64,000 nt of DNA from Flexistipes sp. (GCF_036172515.1 NZ_JAXKVW010000001.1:1-64000); one strand, 5' to 3'. Shown: positions 17,139-27,067, numbered from the stretch's first letter. Notes: generated by a model from the sequence alone, not told the origin. Made by a program: numbers and translations.

Positions 17139-18545
17139 TTACTGTCTTACTCTTTTGCTTAAAGCCTGCTTGGAAATACCCAAAAGTTTCGCAGCCTGAT
17201 TTTGATTATTGTTTGTATATGCAAGAGCTGCACTAACTGTGTAATTTGAAACTTCCTTTAGAGTGGGAAAGCTTCCAAAAATTCTCTCCAAAAACATAGG
17301 GTCAGGAACATTTTTATCAGACAGATTGAGTATTAGATCCTCAGAAAGCCTATCTGATATTAATTCAAGCTTAATGGTATCGTCTGTGCACATTGCTACA
17401 GCATCATAAATATAAGTTTTTAACTCTCTAATGTTCCCTTCAAAATTTTGAACTGTCATAAAATCAATAAAATCTTTTGAAATTTTCGGTACTGTACGAT
17501 CCATACTTTTTGCTGCCTCTTCTGCTAAAAATGATATTAACAGAGGTATATCATTTTTTCTTTTCCTCAACGGCGGAACTTTTATTAAATGAGTGCTCAA
17601 TCTGTAATAAAGGTCTTTTCTGATGTTTTTACCGTTGCCAACCAATTGATTTATTTCTTTATTTGCTGCAGAAATAATACGGGCTTTGCTGTATCTCGGT
17701 GTATCCGATCCCAAAGGATAATATGTACCTTCTTGAATCAGTCTGAGCAATTTCACTTGAGAGGATTCAGAAAGATCCCCAATTTCGTCAAGAAATAGAG
17801 TACCATATGCAGCTTTCTCAATTAAACCTTTGCGGTCTTTGTCAGCTCCCGTGTATGCACCTTTAACGTGCCCGAAAATTGCATCTGAGAATAGAGTATC
17901 ATCCAAACCGGATAAATTGACAGCGACAAAATCTCCTTCCAATCTGCTTAGGTTATGAACTGATTTGGCAAGTAATTCTTTGCCTGTTCCTGTTTCTCCC
18001 AAAATCAAAACCGGTTGGCCTGTAGTTGCTATGGTTTCAGTATATTTAAAGATATTAAGCATCTTCTCATCTTTTGTAACTATATTTTTAAATACTTCAG
18101 GATTATTAAGTTTTGAATTAAAATTAACTCCTTTCAGCGACAGAACTTCATTTCTGAGAGAAGCAATTTCAATAGCATTTCTTAGTGCTGAGCCGAAACT
18201 GTTTAAACTTATTGGTTTTACAAGATAATCATGTGCTCCAAGCTTAATACACTCTACGGCCGTTTCAATCTCAGAGTAAGCAGTACAAATAATAACAGGA
18301 ACATGAGGCATTTCTTCTTTTATTTCTTTAAGTACTTCTATACCTGACTTATGAGGCATACTTAAATCAAGGAAAATTATTGGAAAATATATATCTTTCA
18401 GACAACTCATGACATTTCTGCTATCCTGCACAGTCGTAATATTTTTTATACCCATAGATTCCAATAAAAACTTATACGCTTCCAACTCAGCTTTTTCATC
18501 GTCAACAAAAATAACATTCAAACTTTCATTTTTTAAATTCAGCAT
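17139..18545 (-). CDS. NtrC-family sigma-54-dependent response regulator
   Basis: 468 aa with three domains. Receiver (~11-125): D15/D16, phosphoacceptor D60 in IIFLDLSMP, and VKPIS. AAA+ (~155-390): Walker A GETGTGKE near 180, the sigma-54 contact loop GAYTGA near 230, Walker B LFLDEIGD, and an arginine-finger region YYRLSTHLIKVPPLRKR. C-terminal Fis-type helix-turn-helix: NQAAKLLGISKQALSKRVRQ. When phosphorylated, such proteins assemble into an ATPase ring that opens sigma-54 promoters. AGAGGTGA precedes the ATG. The kinase gene ends 14 bp upstream. The sigma-54 promoter and palindrome just downstream make the aminotransferase operon the obvious target. Confidence 0.93.
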   Translation of the reverse strand: MLNLKNESLNVIFVDDEKAELEAYKFLLESMGIKNITTVQDSRNVMSCLKDIYFPIIFLDLSMPHKSGIEVLKEIKEEMPHVPVIICTAYSEIETAVECIKLGAHDYLVKPISLNSFGSALRNAIEIASLRNEVLSLKGVNFNSKLNNPEVFKNIVTKDEKMLNIFKYTETIATTGQPVLILGETGTGKELLAKSVHNLSRLEGDFVAVNLSGLDDTLFSDAIFGHVKGAYTGADKDRKGLIEKAAYGTLFLDEIGDLSESSQVKLLRLIQEGTYYPLGSDTPRYSKARIISAANKEINQLVGNGKNIRKDLYYRLSTHLIKVPPLRKRKNDIPLLISFLAEEAAKSMDRTVPKISKDFIDFMTVQNFEGNIRELKTYIYDAVAMCTDDTIKLELISDRLSEDLILNLSDKNVPDPMFLERIFGSFPTLKEVSNYTVSAALAYTNNNQNQAAKLLGISKQALSKRVRQ

Positions 18546-18559
18546 CTGTCACCTCTTAG

Positions 18560-20725
18560 CTAAATTTTGGGCAGCTTAATTGTAAAGCATGCGCCGTTTA
18601 CTATATTTTCTGCAAATATAACTCCGCCCATTTCCTTTTCTACTATCATTTTTGCCATATAAAGGCCTATGCCCATTCCAGACGCAGTACCCTTAGTCGT
18701 AAAGTAAGGCTCAAATATCTTATTCAGTATCTTTTTAGGGATTCCTCCTCCCGAATCGGAAATAGTAAGCACAACATAATTATCAGGATTTTGAAGCTGG
18801 AGAGATATTTGCTTCTTCCCTTCCTTGTTAGATTTAGAGTTATTAGCAATAATAGCATCCTGAGAATTCGTAATAATATTTATCAAAACATGTATAAATT
18901 CACTTGGATAGCCCAAAACGTTAAGATTTTGATAAGAATGATACTGCACTTTTAAATCAATTGATTTTTGTTTCAATTGAGGTTCGATAAGCTTGATAGT
19001 TTTTTCCAGTATCTCAACCATTTCAAATACAATCTTCTTCTTTGAAGGTTTTAAGAAATTTCTGAAATCATCTATTGTTTTTGACATAAACTGAATCTGG
19101 GTTTCAGCACCCAATGCAATTTTTTTAACAGCTACCGGGTTTACTTTGTCATTGTAATAAATAGACTGAAAGCTTGCAATATAAGTAGATAGAGTGTTTA
19201 ACGGCTGACGCCACTGATGAGCAATGGAACCGAGCATCTCTCCCATTGCAGCAAGTTTTTGCGTTTGTCTTAACTGTTCCTCAACAGCTGCTCTCTTTGA
19301 AATATCCCTGATACTTAACAGAGTCAGCGATTCATTTTTTATCTCTACGGTTTTAAGGCTGACTTCAGTAGGGAACTCTCTTCCGTCAGCTTTTTTAAAA
19401 GTCCAGACAAAAGATTGCTGTTCACCCTGCTCAGATTTATGCATTATATCAATAAATTTTTTATTACTTTTTCCCCCGTCACTTTGTATATCAGCGGAAA
19501 ATGAAATAAGAGGACGCCCCATAAAGTTCCTTTTACTTATACCAAACAACTCCAGAGCTTTATCGTTGGAGTCAAAAATTATAAAACCTTTCATCAAAAT
19601 TATCGCATCATTGGCAACAGTAAAAATTGTCTGGTAATATGTTTCAAGCTCTTCACGTCTTATAGTTTGCAGCCTCAGATTCTCATTTATACCTGTCATC
19701 TCCTCTTCATACTTATGAACAGTTGTCTGAAAAGTTCTGCTGTAAGCGTACAGTATCAGTGCACTGCCGCCCACACCAGCTGTAGTAAGCAAAAAAAGTA
19801 CACCTAAAACCTTCAGAATTTTCTCTGAAGAGTATAATATTGCACTGTTTTGAGAAAAAGCGACAGCTTCGCTCTTTGGAACAATAGTGCATAAATACCA
19901 TCCGGTAATATCTATCCTATTATAGGCTAAAATCTTTTTTTGGTTTTTTCCATATTTGACAATGCCCGACGGAGCACTCACAAAATTAGATGTAATATTA
20001 TTAAGTTCGGGTTCAAAATCTTGTATTTTTGATTTCATAACCAGATTTTTATTTTTGTGAACAAGTATCATTCCTTCTTTATCAACAATAAAAGCATAGC
20101 CGGTGTTCCCTATTTGCAGACTTGACAATGATTCAACCAATGTATCGAGAATTATGTCTGAGCTTATAACTCCGGCAAACTTATTATTAATATACATAGG
20201 GGAAGCCAGGGCAATGACCAAGGACATTGTGGTTAAATCAATATATGGTTTTGAGAAAGTTGTATGACCAGCATCTACTGCAGCATTAAACCATGGCCGA
20301 ACTCTGGTATCATATCCAGGCGGCGGAATCCATCTGGCTCCGTCAATTATCGAGCCATCTGTTAACCCAATATAGACATCACTGAAATCTCCGGCTTTCA
20401 TTGTGGTTTCTAAAATCCGTAAAATTTCATCTTTATTGCCAATACCTGTTTTCTTAACTGCGAATACAGCAGCTTCCAAAATATTCACTTGTTGTTTAAG
20501 CCAAACTTCTGTAGTTATCGTTGCCTCTGAGGCTATTCTCAACTGGCTTTCGTTCACTGTTTTTTCTTCAATACCTTTAGCGCTTATAAAGATAAACCAA
20601 ACTATGCTACCAATAATAGATATTACTATCAACATTGTGATTAATAAATATTTGGCCTTTACACCTATAAACTCTCTTTTAAACAGATTCTGCAGGTATT
20701 CAGAAAATCCAGTAAAAAAAGACAT
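18560..20725 (-). CDS. Membrane histidine kinase with dCache sensor and PAS domains
   Basis: About 721 aa from ATG 20725 (an in-frame TTG at 20737 adds four residues; numbering here uses TTG as residue 1). A membrane segment (~30-52) is followed by a periplasmic double-Cache region, a second membrane segment (~305-330), a PAS domain (~370-480), a dimerisation box IAHQWRQPLNTLS with phospho-acceptor H near 507, and HATPase with NIITNSQDAI, DSGGGIP and GMGIGLYMAK. In the distal Cache region Y142, R147, W149, Y165 and D194 have the spacing I recall for the amino-acid-binding dCache motif. F150 replaces the usual Tyr. It lies 14 bp upstream of the NtrC-type regulator and is presumably its kinase, sensing an external amino acid. 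Confidence 0.9.
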   Translation of the reverse strand: MSFFTGFSEYLQNLFKREFIGVKAKYLLITMLIVISIIGSIVWFIFISAKGIEEKTVNESQLRIASEATITTEVWLKQQVNILEAAVFAVKKTGIGNKDEILRILETTMKAGDFSDVYIGLTDGSIIDGARWIPPPGYDTRVRPWFNAAVDAGHTTFSKPYIDLTTMSLVIALASPMYINNKFAGVISSDIILDTLVESLSSLQIGNTGYAFIVDKEGMILVHKNKNLVMKSKIQDFEPELNNITSNFVSAPSGIVKYGKNQKKILAYNRIDITGWYLCTIVPKSEAVAFSQNSAILYSSEKILKVLGVLFLLTTAGVGGSALILYAYSRTFQTTVHKYEEEMTGINENLRLQTIRREELETYYQTIFTVANDAIILMKGFIIFDSNDKALELFGISKRNFMGRPLISFSADIQSDGGKSNKKFIDIMHKSEQGEQQSFVWTFKKADGREFPTEVSLKTVEIKNESLTLLSIRDISKRAAVEEQLRQTQKLAAMGEMLGSIAHQWRQPLNTLSTYIASFQSIYYNDKVNPVAVKKIALGAETQIQFMSKTIDDFRNFLKPSKKKIVFEMVEILEKTIKLIEPQLKQKSIDLKVQYHSYQNLNVLGYPSEFIHVLINIITNSQDAIIANNSKSNKEGKKQISLQLQNPDNYVVLTISDSGGGIPKKILNKIFEPYFTTKGTASGMGIGLYMAKMIVEKEMGGVIFAENIVNGACFTIKLPKI

Positions 20726-20827
20726 TTTATTTACCAACTTAATTTTAATATAATGCTGCTGAGCTAATTGAATTTCATATAAAACTGATCAGAGTTTTGA
20801 CCATATTTTCCTTGAAATCTGATCCAC

Positions 20828-21376
20828 TTAAAATGTCGGAGGAGATATTACCCAGATAAGCTCACAATTGATATTGCCTTTATTTTCATAGCCGTGTTTA
20901 TCAGTAGATTTGAAATAAAATGCATCTCCTTCTTCCAAATCGTAAGTTTTATTATTTACTGTCAAGACTAAACTGCCTTTCAACACGATACCAAACTCTT
21001 CACCTGAGTGAAAATATAACCCTTTTGATCCTCCTCCTGGTTTTACTAACTTATGCAATGGCTCCATATTTTTATTCTTAATGTCTCTTGTAAGTATTTC
21101 ACATAGAACTGAATCGTTGTGCAAATTAAAGTTAATTCTTTTATTTTTCTTGATTATCAATGTATCTTCATTCTTCGTTTCATCTATTACTTCAACAAGT
21201 TCTACCAGTGAAACATCCAGAGCATTGGCAATTTTTTTAAGCGTTGATATTGAGGGGGAAGCAATTTCTCTTTCTATCTGAGATATAAAAACATCGGTAC
21301 AGCCAACTTTAGCTGCTAAATCTTTGAGGGTATATTTACTTTCTTTCCTAAGCTCTCTTATTCTTTTTCCAATCAT
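20828..21376 (-). CDS. XRE-type regulator with C-terminal cupin domain
   Basis: 182 aa. Helix-turn-helix in residues ~4-60 (RIRELRKESKYTLKDLAAKVG then SQIEREIASPSISTLKKIA), followed by a cupin barrel (~110-180) with HSGEEFGIVLKGSLVLTV and EEGDAFYFKSTDKHGYEN. This architecture is typical of ligand-responsive regulators of amine and amino-acid metabolism such as PuuR-like proteins. It lies 90 bp upstream of the sensor kinase on the same strand, so it may control the kinase/regulator pair or belong to the same catabolic regulon. The ligand is unknown. Confidence 0.88.
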   Translation of the reverse strand: MIGKRIRELRKESKYTLKDLAAKVGCTDVFISQIEREIASPSISTLKKIANALDVSLVELVEVIDETKNEDTLIIKKNKRINFNLHNDSVLCEILTRDIKNKNMEPLHKLVKPGGGSKGLYFHSGEEFGIVLKGSLVLTVNNKTYDLEEGDAFYFKSTDKHGYENKGNINCELIWVISPPTF

Positions 21377-21851
21377 GTCAAATTATAAAATATTATTTTA
21401 TATTGTCAACAAAAAATAAATAATACTTTATATTTCTAAAAGATATTGTAACCACTGGAATAAAAAAACAGTGCCGGATGCAGTTTTGTCGGTGTCAAAA
21501 TATGTTGGAATGGAAGGTGTGGGGAATCATGCAAATAGCATAAAACATAGCATAAAACAATGAAGCTCTATGTATGCGAAGGAAAAAAATTTGATTCTGT
21601 GTAATAGTAGCAATTTATACCAGTGTTTAGTAATAGCGAATATTAGGCACTATTAGTAAAAAAACTTATTTCTATTTTTACCGATTACATAATTTTTTTG
21701 GTTAATTCATTTGTTGCACACTAAAAATGGATAAAGTTGCAAACATGAACTCCTGAAAGATTGCAAGAAGTTCCACAACCATTAACAAAAAGAAGCTAAT
21801 GGGATTTCAACTTGTATAAATAAAATTTGTGCGAGCAACCCTTAAGTTAGC
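21377..21851. other. Non-coding interval with a short tandem repeat
   Basis: About 475 bp, AT-rich. It must contain the promoter of the XRE-cupin gene at its left end. A perfect tandem duplication of TAGCATAAAACA lies at 21536-21559. I see no gene or RNA. Confidence 0.4.
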
Positions 21852-22055
21852 CTACTTGCCGGCGTTGCGTCTTACAGTTACTGTTTCACCAGCGATACCC
21901 CAATTATCAGTTTCGATTTCGTCGATAATAACAACTGTTGTCGCCGGATTTTTCCCCAGTACATCCACTAGCAACTGTGTTGCCCCTTTGATCAATTGAG
22001 CTTTTTGTTCGGGAGTGGCGCCTTCCTTGGTGATTTTAATGTTAACGTATGGCAT
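21852..22055 (-). CDS. 4-oxalocrotonate tautomerase family protein
   Basis: 67 aa, the usual size of this small family. After removal of Met the N-terminal proline (PYVNIKITKEG) would be the catalytic general base. The LIKGATQLLVDVLGKNPATTVVIIDEI helix-strand pattern also fits. The family interconverts enol and keto forms of small unsaturated acids; here the substrate is unknown. It starts 2 bp after the MFS transporter stop and is co-transcribed with it, so it may act on the exported or imported compound. Confidence 0.9.
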   Translation of the reverse strand: MPYVNIKITKEGATPEQKAQLIKGATQLLVDVLGKNPATTVVIIDEIETDNWGIAGETVTVRRNAGK

Positions 22056-22057
22056 TA

Positions 22058-23281
22058 TTAACCTCCTTTTTTGATTTTTTCGGTTGCAAAATCTCTGTCT
22101 ATAGCTATTAGTATCCCTCCTAATATAACACAGAACGCTGCGAGTAAAAGAGGTAAACCAAAACTGTTTTGCTGATCGGCCAATTTACCTGCAATGATTG
22201 GACCAATCATTTGACCTACACTGAAACTAACAGTAAGGATTGCTGCTGCACGCCCCCCATCTTTGCTTAATCTTAAACTACCTTCGGACAGTGTTAATGC
22301 AACGATTCCCAGAAAAGTACCTCCGAAAGATAAGGCTGCAAACATGACTTCGATGACAGAGACAGCACGGACACTGATCATAATACCTGCTGCTTGAAGG
22401 GCATATGCTGCCAGTAGGGCTTTTTTATTGCCAATGCGGCGGGCCAGGTAAGGCCAAAAAATTGTTGATGGTACAGCAGCAAGGCCAACGAATACCCAGC
22501 TATAAGATGCAAAAGCTTCCAACCCAGGCGTAGCAGCGATAATAGCTACAATGAACGTAGCAGTTACGATATAACCCATCCCTTCCAGAAAATAAGCGGC
22601 GGTAAGAATCCAAATTTTACTCAAATTAGGTGTCGGTTTAGCAAGACCGGATGGTGCTTCTGTTTTGTAAAGGCCATTTTGCCCCAAAATAATGCCACCA
22701 AAAGCTAAAACTGCTGTAATTGCTGCAATAATTCCCATCCCTGCCCAGGCGGCATCCCATCCTCCAATCTTGTCCAGTTGAGGAACTATAAGACCGCTTA
22801 ATGCAATGCCTAAACCGATTCCACCGTATATAGCTCCAACCCAACGTCCGTATCCACGTTTGATAAGTGCTCCGCCAACTTCTGCTGAAATAATTACAAA
22901 CATGACTGCGCTGACAAACCCACCAGTCAGACGCAGCACAGACCACCAGAACTCTGAGAGTGTTAGACTCATAAGAAAGGTGGTAGCAATGCTTAGCAAC
23001 AACGCACTGCTTGCAACTGCCCGTGAGCGCATAAGTTGGGGAGTGATTGTACAGATTACAGCTCCAATCAAGTAACCAAGGTAGTTTAAACCTGCAAGCC
23101 ATCCTGCAACCGTGTTGCTCACACCAAGATCCCGCTGCATGAGAGGAAGGATCGGGGTAAATGCAAATCGGCCTATCCCCATCACCACTACCATACCGCA
23201 GATGCCCCCTACAATAATTTTCAGGGCTTCCAAGTCTTTTTGTGATGATTGCTGATTAATGTTTGCTTTCATATTTGACAT
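22058..23281 (-). CDS. YbfB/YjiJ-type MFS transporter
   Basis: 407 aa with about twelve membrane segments and no signal peptide. The first transmembrane segments (GGICGMVVVMGIGRFAFTPI, then LPLMQRDLGVSNTVAGWLAG) are typical of the YbfB/YjiJ branch of the major facilitator superfamily. The N-terminal ~22 residues are hydrophilic. It is divergent from a LysR gene across a 59-bp gap and is followed by a tautomerase gene. Direction of transport and substrate are unknown; the LysR neighbour suggests induction by a small acid. Confidence 0.88.
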   Translation of the reverse strand: MSNMKANINQQSSQKDLEALKIIVGGICGMVVVMGIGRFAFTPILPLMQRDLGVSNTVAGWLAGLNYLGYLIGAVICTITPQLMRSRAVASSALLLSIATTFLMSLTLSEFWWSVLRLTGGFVSAVMFVIISAEVGGALIKRGYGRWVGAIYGGIGLGIALSGLIVPQLDKIGGWDAAWAGMGIIAAITAVLAFGGIILGQNGLYKTEAPSGLAKPTPNLSKIWILTAAYFLEGMGYIVTATFIVAIIAATPGLEAFASYSWVFVGLAAVPSTIFWPYLARRIGNKKALLAAYALQAAGIMISVRAVSVIEVMFAALSFGGTFLGIVALTLSEGSLRLSKDGGRAAAILTVSFSVGQMIGPIIAGKLADQQNSFGLPLLLAAFCVILGGILIAIDRDFATEKIKKGG

Positions 23282-23340
23282 ACTACTTATTACTTGTTAT
23301 TATTGCAAATGAATATTTTTGAAATTTTATATCATAAAAA

Positions 23341-24210
23341 GTGATATCAATGGAACTAAGTGAACTGAAAATTTTTTTAGCTGTAGCCCGCAAAGGAAGT
23401 ATTTCAAGAGCTGCAGAAGAACTTCATTGTGTCCAATCCAATGTAACCACCCGTATCAAGCAACTGGAAGAGCATCTTGGAACCCTTCTTTTTCATCGAA
23501 AAAGTAAAGGTGTAGCGCTAACCCACTCAGGGTATTTATTGATGAATTACGCTGAACGAATCATCAATCTCTCCAGGGAGGCAGAAGAAGCTGTCTCAGA
23601 TCAAGGTGAACCTAAAGGCAGATTGTCTATTGGTTCTATGGAAACTACTGCCGCTGTACGTTTACCACGTCTTTTAGCCTATTATCATAAAATCTACCCC
23701 AAGGTCGAATTAAATCTTGTGACAGGCTCTTCTAAAGATTCACTGTGGCGTTTGCTTGATTACCAGATCGACGGTGCATTAGTTGCCGGTGAAATTGATC
23801 ATGACGATTTGTCAGCAGAATTGGCATTTGAAGAAGAGTTGTTTCTTGTGGCGCCCCCCGGTGTAACTTCAATTGATTGCATTGAGAATTTGAAAATTCT
23901 TGTTTTTAGATCAGGATGTAGCTACAGAGCCCAGTTAGAGGAGTGGCTCAGGAAAACAGGCAGATTTACGTATCAAGTAATGACTTTTGGTTCTATAGAG
24001 GGGATTATGGGGTGCATTGCGGCTGGAATGGGAGTGAGTTTTTTGCCTCGTTCAGTTGTCGAGCGGCCGCACTATCAAAACCTTTGTACACTTTTTAGTC
24101 TGCCCAGTGACGTTGGTAAAATGAATACATGGTTTGTGCGTCGTAGAAATGAAAAGTATAGTAAGGCATTGCAGGCTTTTGTGGATTTAATTTGCTCAAG
24201 CCGACAGTAA
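23341..24210 (+). CDS. LysR-family transcriptional regulator
   Basis: 289 aa from a GTG at 23341, or 286 aa from ATG 23350 (MELSELKIFLAVARKGS), which is the more typical LysR beginning. Winged helix-turn-helix in ~5-65 (GSISRAAEELHCVQSNVTTRIKQLEEHLG), then a periplasmic-binding-protein-like effector domain with GSMETTAAVRLPRLLAYYHKIYP. It is divergent from the MFS-tautomerase pair, the standard arrangement for a LysR activator of that operon. ATTATTGCAAATGAAT in the shared gap has a T-N11-A form and is a candidate operator. Confidence 0.9.
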   Translation: MISMELSELKIFLAVARKGSISRAAEELHCVQSNVTTRIKQLEEHLGTLLFHRKSKGVALTHSGYLLMNYAERIINLSREAEEAVSDQGEPKGRLSIGSMETTAAVRLPRLLAYYHKIYPKVELNLVTGSSKDSLWRLLDYQIDGALVAGEIDHDDLSAELAFEEELFLVAPPGVTSIDCIENLKILVFRSGCSYRAQLEEWLRKTGRFTYQVMTFGSIEGIMGCIAAGMGVSFLPRSVVERPHYQNLCTLFSLPSDVGKMNTWFVRRRNEKYSKALQAFVDLICSSRQ

Positions 24211-24752
24211 CGGAATTTCTTTTGCAACTTTGTCCATTTTTAGTATGCAACATATTCTCCTGCATATGATTCCTCCTTAATATTATTGAAGCCATCAAAA
24301 GCTTCATGAATTAAAAAGGAGGCCAGTCAATGTTTTGCTTAAAATTTTATGCGCCATATTTGTTTTCTCCTACAAGCCACTAAGAAAGGTTATACAATAA
24401 AGGCTGTTTTTATGTTTTCCAAGAAGTGAACAAATGAATCTATACAAAGAGACACAGAAACTACCGTTAAGTTATACTAAGTTATATATACATATAACTT
24501 AACCAAGTAGTTTGGCAAATTACCATTGTTTTCATGACGGCGCTGAAGCGCCATTTCCAAAAAACACATATGCTTTTTGGGCTTATTACTTTCTTGCTGT
24601 AGCTTGATATAACCTCTCCTGATGAATTAGGGGAGGAATTTTATAAATGAAAACCGGTCAGCTGTATCATTAATCAATATCTTGATTTTAATTGATGAAT
24701 TTGTACAATATGCAAGTGAATTTATATAGGCAATAGCCTGGAGAGAATTTTT
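24211..24752. other. Non-coding interval with inverted repeats
   Basis: About 540 bp. An AT-rich imperfect palindrome (AAGTTATAT-ATAC-ATATAACTT) lies at 24479-24500. A hairpin CCTCTCC...GGGGAGG near 24610-24640 resembles repeat arms at 49.8 and 53.1 kb. No gene is evident. GGAGAG 6-10 nt before 24753 serves the next gene. Confidence 0.4.
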
Positions 24753-25718
24753 ATGGATATCAAGCACCCTCACGACAGTTTCTTTAAACAGATAATGACA
24801 GACAGGAAAAACATCAGTGACTTTATCAGGAATTTTCTGCCTGAAAATATTTCAACTAAAATCAACTATGACACCTTAAAATTGCCAGACAGGGAAAAAT
24901 CTACAAAGAATTATAAAAAGTACCATATGGATATTATCGTGGAAGCGGAGATTGACCATACTCCATCAGATATAATAATTCTGTTTGAACATAAATCTTA
25001 CAAAGATAAATTCACACTAATACAAATACTGTCCTATTGTGTTTCCGTATGGGAAAGTAATCTTAAAAACAAAGAATCTCTAAAACCTATAATCCCTGTG
25101 GTATTTTATCATGGTACAGGCAAATACGATCTTCCGTTAAACTTCGGTGATTATTTTGATGTGCCGGAGGATTTGAAAAGATACATTGTAAGTTTCGATT
25201 ATGAATTATTTGATACGTCTGCTTATGACGAGGATAGCATACAGAGGGACTGTCATGACAATTTGCTTTTATCTGCATTTTTGTTATCAATGAAGAATAT
25301 TTTTTCAGGCAGGCAGGGTTTAGAAAAAATATTTGCCGGGTTATCCCGTCTTGAAAATACCGGCAGAGAGATTATAATAGGTTATATACTGAGAAGTGTA
25401 GACATAGAATTGGAAGAACTTGATGAGATAGCCAAAAAGGGAGGTATGCAGGATATGCCCAGTTTAGCTGAAAGACTTGAAGAAAAAGGTGAAAAAAGGG
25501 GTCTTGAAAAAGGTATCCAGAAAGGTATCCAGAAAGGATTCATTATAGAAGCCCAAGATATGGTAATAAACGGACTGGAAGCAAAATTTGGTGAAGTGCC
25601 TTCTGACATTTCTGATAAAATAAAAAGTATTGATGACAGGGAACGCCTCAGAAATCTTCACAGAATGCTTTTTAAAACAGACAACATTGGTGATTTCAGA
25701 GAATTGCTTCAACTATAG
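24753..25718 (+). CDS. Rpn-family recombination-promoting nuclease / putative transposase
   Basis: 321 aa. The N-terminus HPHDSFFKQIMTDRKNISDF and the core HMDIIVEAEI...DIIILFEHKSY match the Rpn/PD-(D/E)XK transposase family, with the E-x-K nuclease element in FEHKSY. Family members promote RecA-independent recombination or act as mobile nucleases. The C-terminal half contains a charged repeat (EEKGEKRGLEKGIQKGIQKG) typical of this family. GGAGAG precedes the ATG. An IS256-family element is inserted 37 bp after the stop and does not disrupt the gene. Confidence 0.85.
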   Translation: MDIKHPHDSFFKQIMTDRKNISDFIRNFLPENISTKINYDTLKLPDREKSTKNYKKYHMDIIVEAEIDHTPSDIIILFEHKSYKDKFTLIQILSYCVSVWESNLKNKESLKPIIPVVFYHGTGKYDLPLNFGDYFDVPEDLKRYIVSFDYELFDTSAYDEDSIQRDCHDNLLLSAFLLSMKNIFSGRQGLEKIFAGLSRLENTGREIIIGYILRSVDIELEELDEIAKKGGMQDMPSLAERLEEKGEKRGLEKGIQKGIQKGFIIEAQDMVINGLEAKFGEVPSDISDKIKSIDDRERLRNLHRMLFKTDNIGDFRELLQL

Positions 25719-25755
25719 ATATTTTTTCTAAGTGTTTTAGTTTTAGAGAGACAGC

Positions 25756-27067
25756 GGGACCGTTCATAATTTTGTGTCAACCTCTGTAATTTAATCATAT
25801 TATCACAAATCCAGTATGTTGTCCAATCTGCCTTCGAAGAAAATCGCCAGCTGAGATAAGGTCAGATTCCAGTTCCAAATAGGCTTGTGCCACTTCTTCT
25901 CGGCATTCTGTATCCCCATGTACAAAAGTTTTAAAAGACTGCTTTCGTTTGGGAAAGCGCCCTTCGTTTTCGTCAACTTCCTGAATTGGCGGTGTACAGA
26001 CTCGATGATATTTGTGGTGTATATAACCTTCCTTATATCCTCAGGATACTTGAAATAACAGGATAAATTGTCCCATCTACGCCGCCAAGACTGGATAACA
26101 ATAGGATACTTTTTGCCCCATTTCTTTTCAAGATTATCCAGCGCTTCTTCAGCAGCTTCTTTGGAAACTGCCTTGTATATGGGCTTAAGATCTTTTGAAA
26201 ATTCCTTCTTATTCTTTGATGCTATATATTTTAGGCTGTTCCTGATTTGATGGACTATACACAACTGGACTTCAGTCTTGGGAAATATACTTTCTATTGC
26301 TTCTACAAAGCCCGTGAGACCATCCACAGAGGCTATCAAGATATCTTCTACTCCACGGTTCTGAAGATCGGTCAGTACCTGAAGCCAAAAATTGGCGCCT
26401 TCACTCTCTGACAAATATAAACCTATTACCTCTTTCTTGCCTTCTATATTTATGCCCAAAATCGTGTATACAGCCTTATTTACATATCTGCCATTTTCTT
26501 TGATCTTGTAGTGAATGGCGTCAAGCCACACAAATGGATATACTCGGCTCAAGGGGCGTTGTTGCCAATCTTTCAGCATAGGAATTATCTTATCTGTTAC
26601 GGCACTTATGGCTGAACTGGAAAATTCTACGCCGTATATATCCTGAATATGACCAGATATTTGAGAATAGCTGTTACCTAAAGCATAAAGCGAAATGATC
26701 TTTCTTTCTATTTCATCTGTGATATGACGCTGGTGTTTTTTGACTAACTGGGGCTCGAAGCTACCGTTTCTGTCCCTGGGCACTTCAAGGTCAAATTCTC
26801 CTGCTGAACTTTTCATTGTCTTGGATGAATTGCCGTTCTTGCGGTTATTTGTAAGATCTTCGGATAAATGACTGTCCAGTTCGCCTTCTAAAGCTGCTTC
26901 TGTCAATTGTTTAATCAAGGGTGCCAATACTCCGTCTTTACCATCAATCTTGGCACCTTTCTTTACTTCTTCTAACGCTTTGTTAAAATCGAATTCTTCT
27001 TTCTTACTCATGTGTCACCCCGCATTGTTATTTTATAACAAAGTGACACAAAAAATTAAACGCTCCC
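25756..27067 (-). mobile_element. IS256-family insertion sequence, complete, with 8-bp target duplication
   Basis: 1312 bp. The ends form imperfect inverted repeats of about 24 bp: the left end begins GGGACCGTTCATAATTTTGT. The right end, read inwards, begins GGGAGCGTTTAATTTTTTGT, and both continue into GTCA. The element is flanked by the direct repeat GAGACAGC at 25748-25755 and 27068-27075, the 8-bp size expected for this family. The duplication is perfect, so insertion looks recent. It contains one full-length transposase gene. Confidence 0.93.
25803..27011 (-). CDS. IS256-family (mutator type) transposase
   Basis: 402 aa, full length. DDE catalytic features: D in VWLDAIHYKIKE, D in LIASVDGLTGFVEAI, and E in IIESVHRQFRKLTKTKGAFPNE, with LCIVHQIRNSLKYI between, as in the mutator superfamily. 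It catalyses cut-and-paste or copy-out transposition of its element. The reading frame is intact and both element ends and target duplications are present, so the copy is probably active. Confidence 0.95.
   Translation of the reverse strand: MSKKEEFDFNKALEEVKKGAKIDGKDGVLAPLIKQLTEAALEGELDSHLSEDLTNNRKNGNSSKTMKSSAGEFDLEVPRDRNGSFEPQLVKKHQRHITDEIERKIISLYALGNSYSQISGHIQDIYGVEFSSSAISAVTDKIIPMLKDWQQRPLSRVYPFVWLDAIHYKIKENGRYVNKAVYTILGINIEGKKEVIGLYLSESEGANFWLQVLTDLQNRGVEDILIASVDGLTGFVEAIESIFPKTEVQLCIVHQIRNSLKYIASKNKKEFSKDLKPIYKAVSKEAAEEALDNLEKKWGKKYPIVIQSWRRRWDNLSCYFKYPEDIRKVIYTTNIIESVHRQFRKLTKTKGAFPNESSLLKLLYMGIQNAEKKWHKPIWNWNLTLSQLAIFFEGRLDNILDL

Noticed and set aside
22638-23102. 154-aa frame inside the MFS transporter
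   Set aside because: Out-of-frame shadow on the same strand with Trp/Cys-rich composition; the MFS frame has clear membrane topology.
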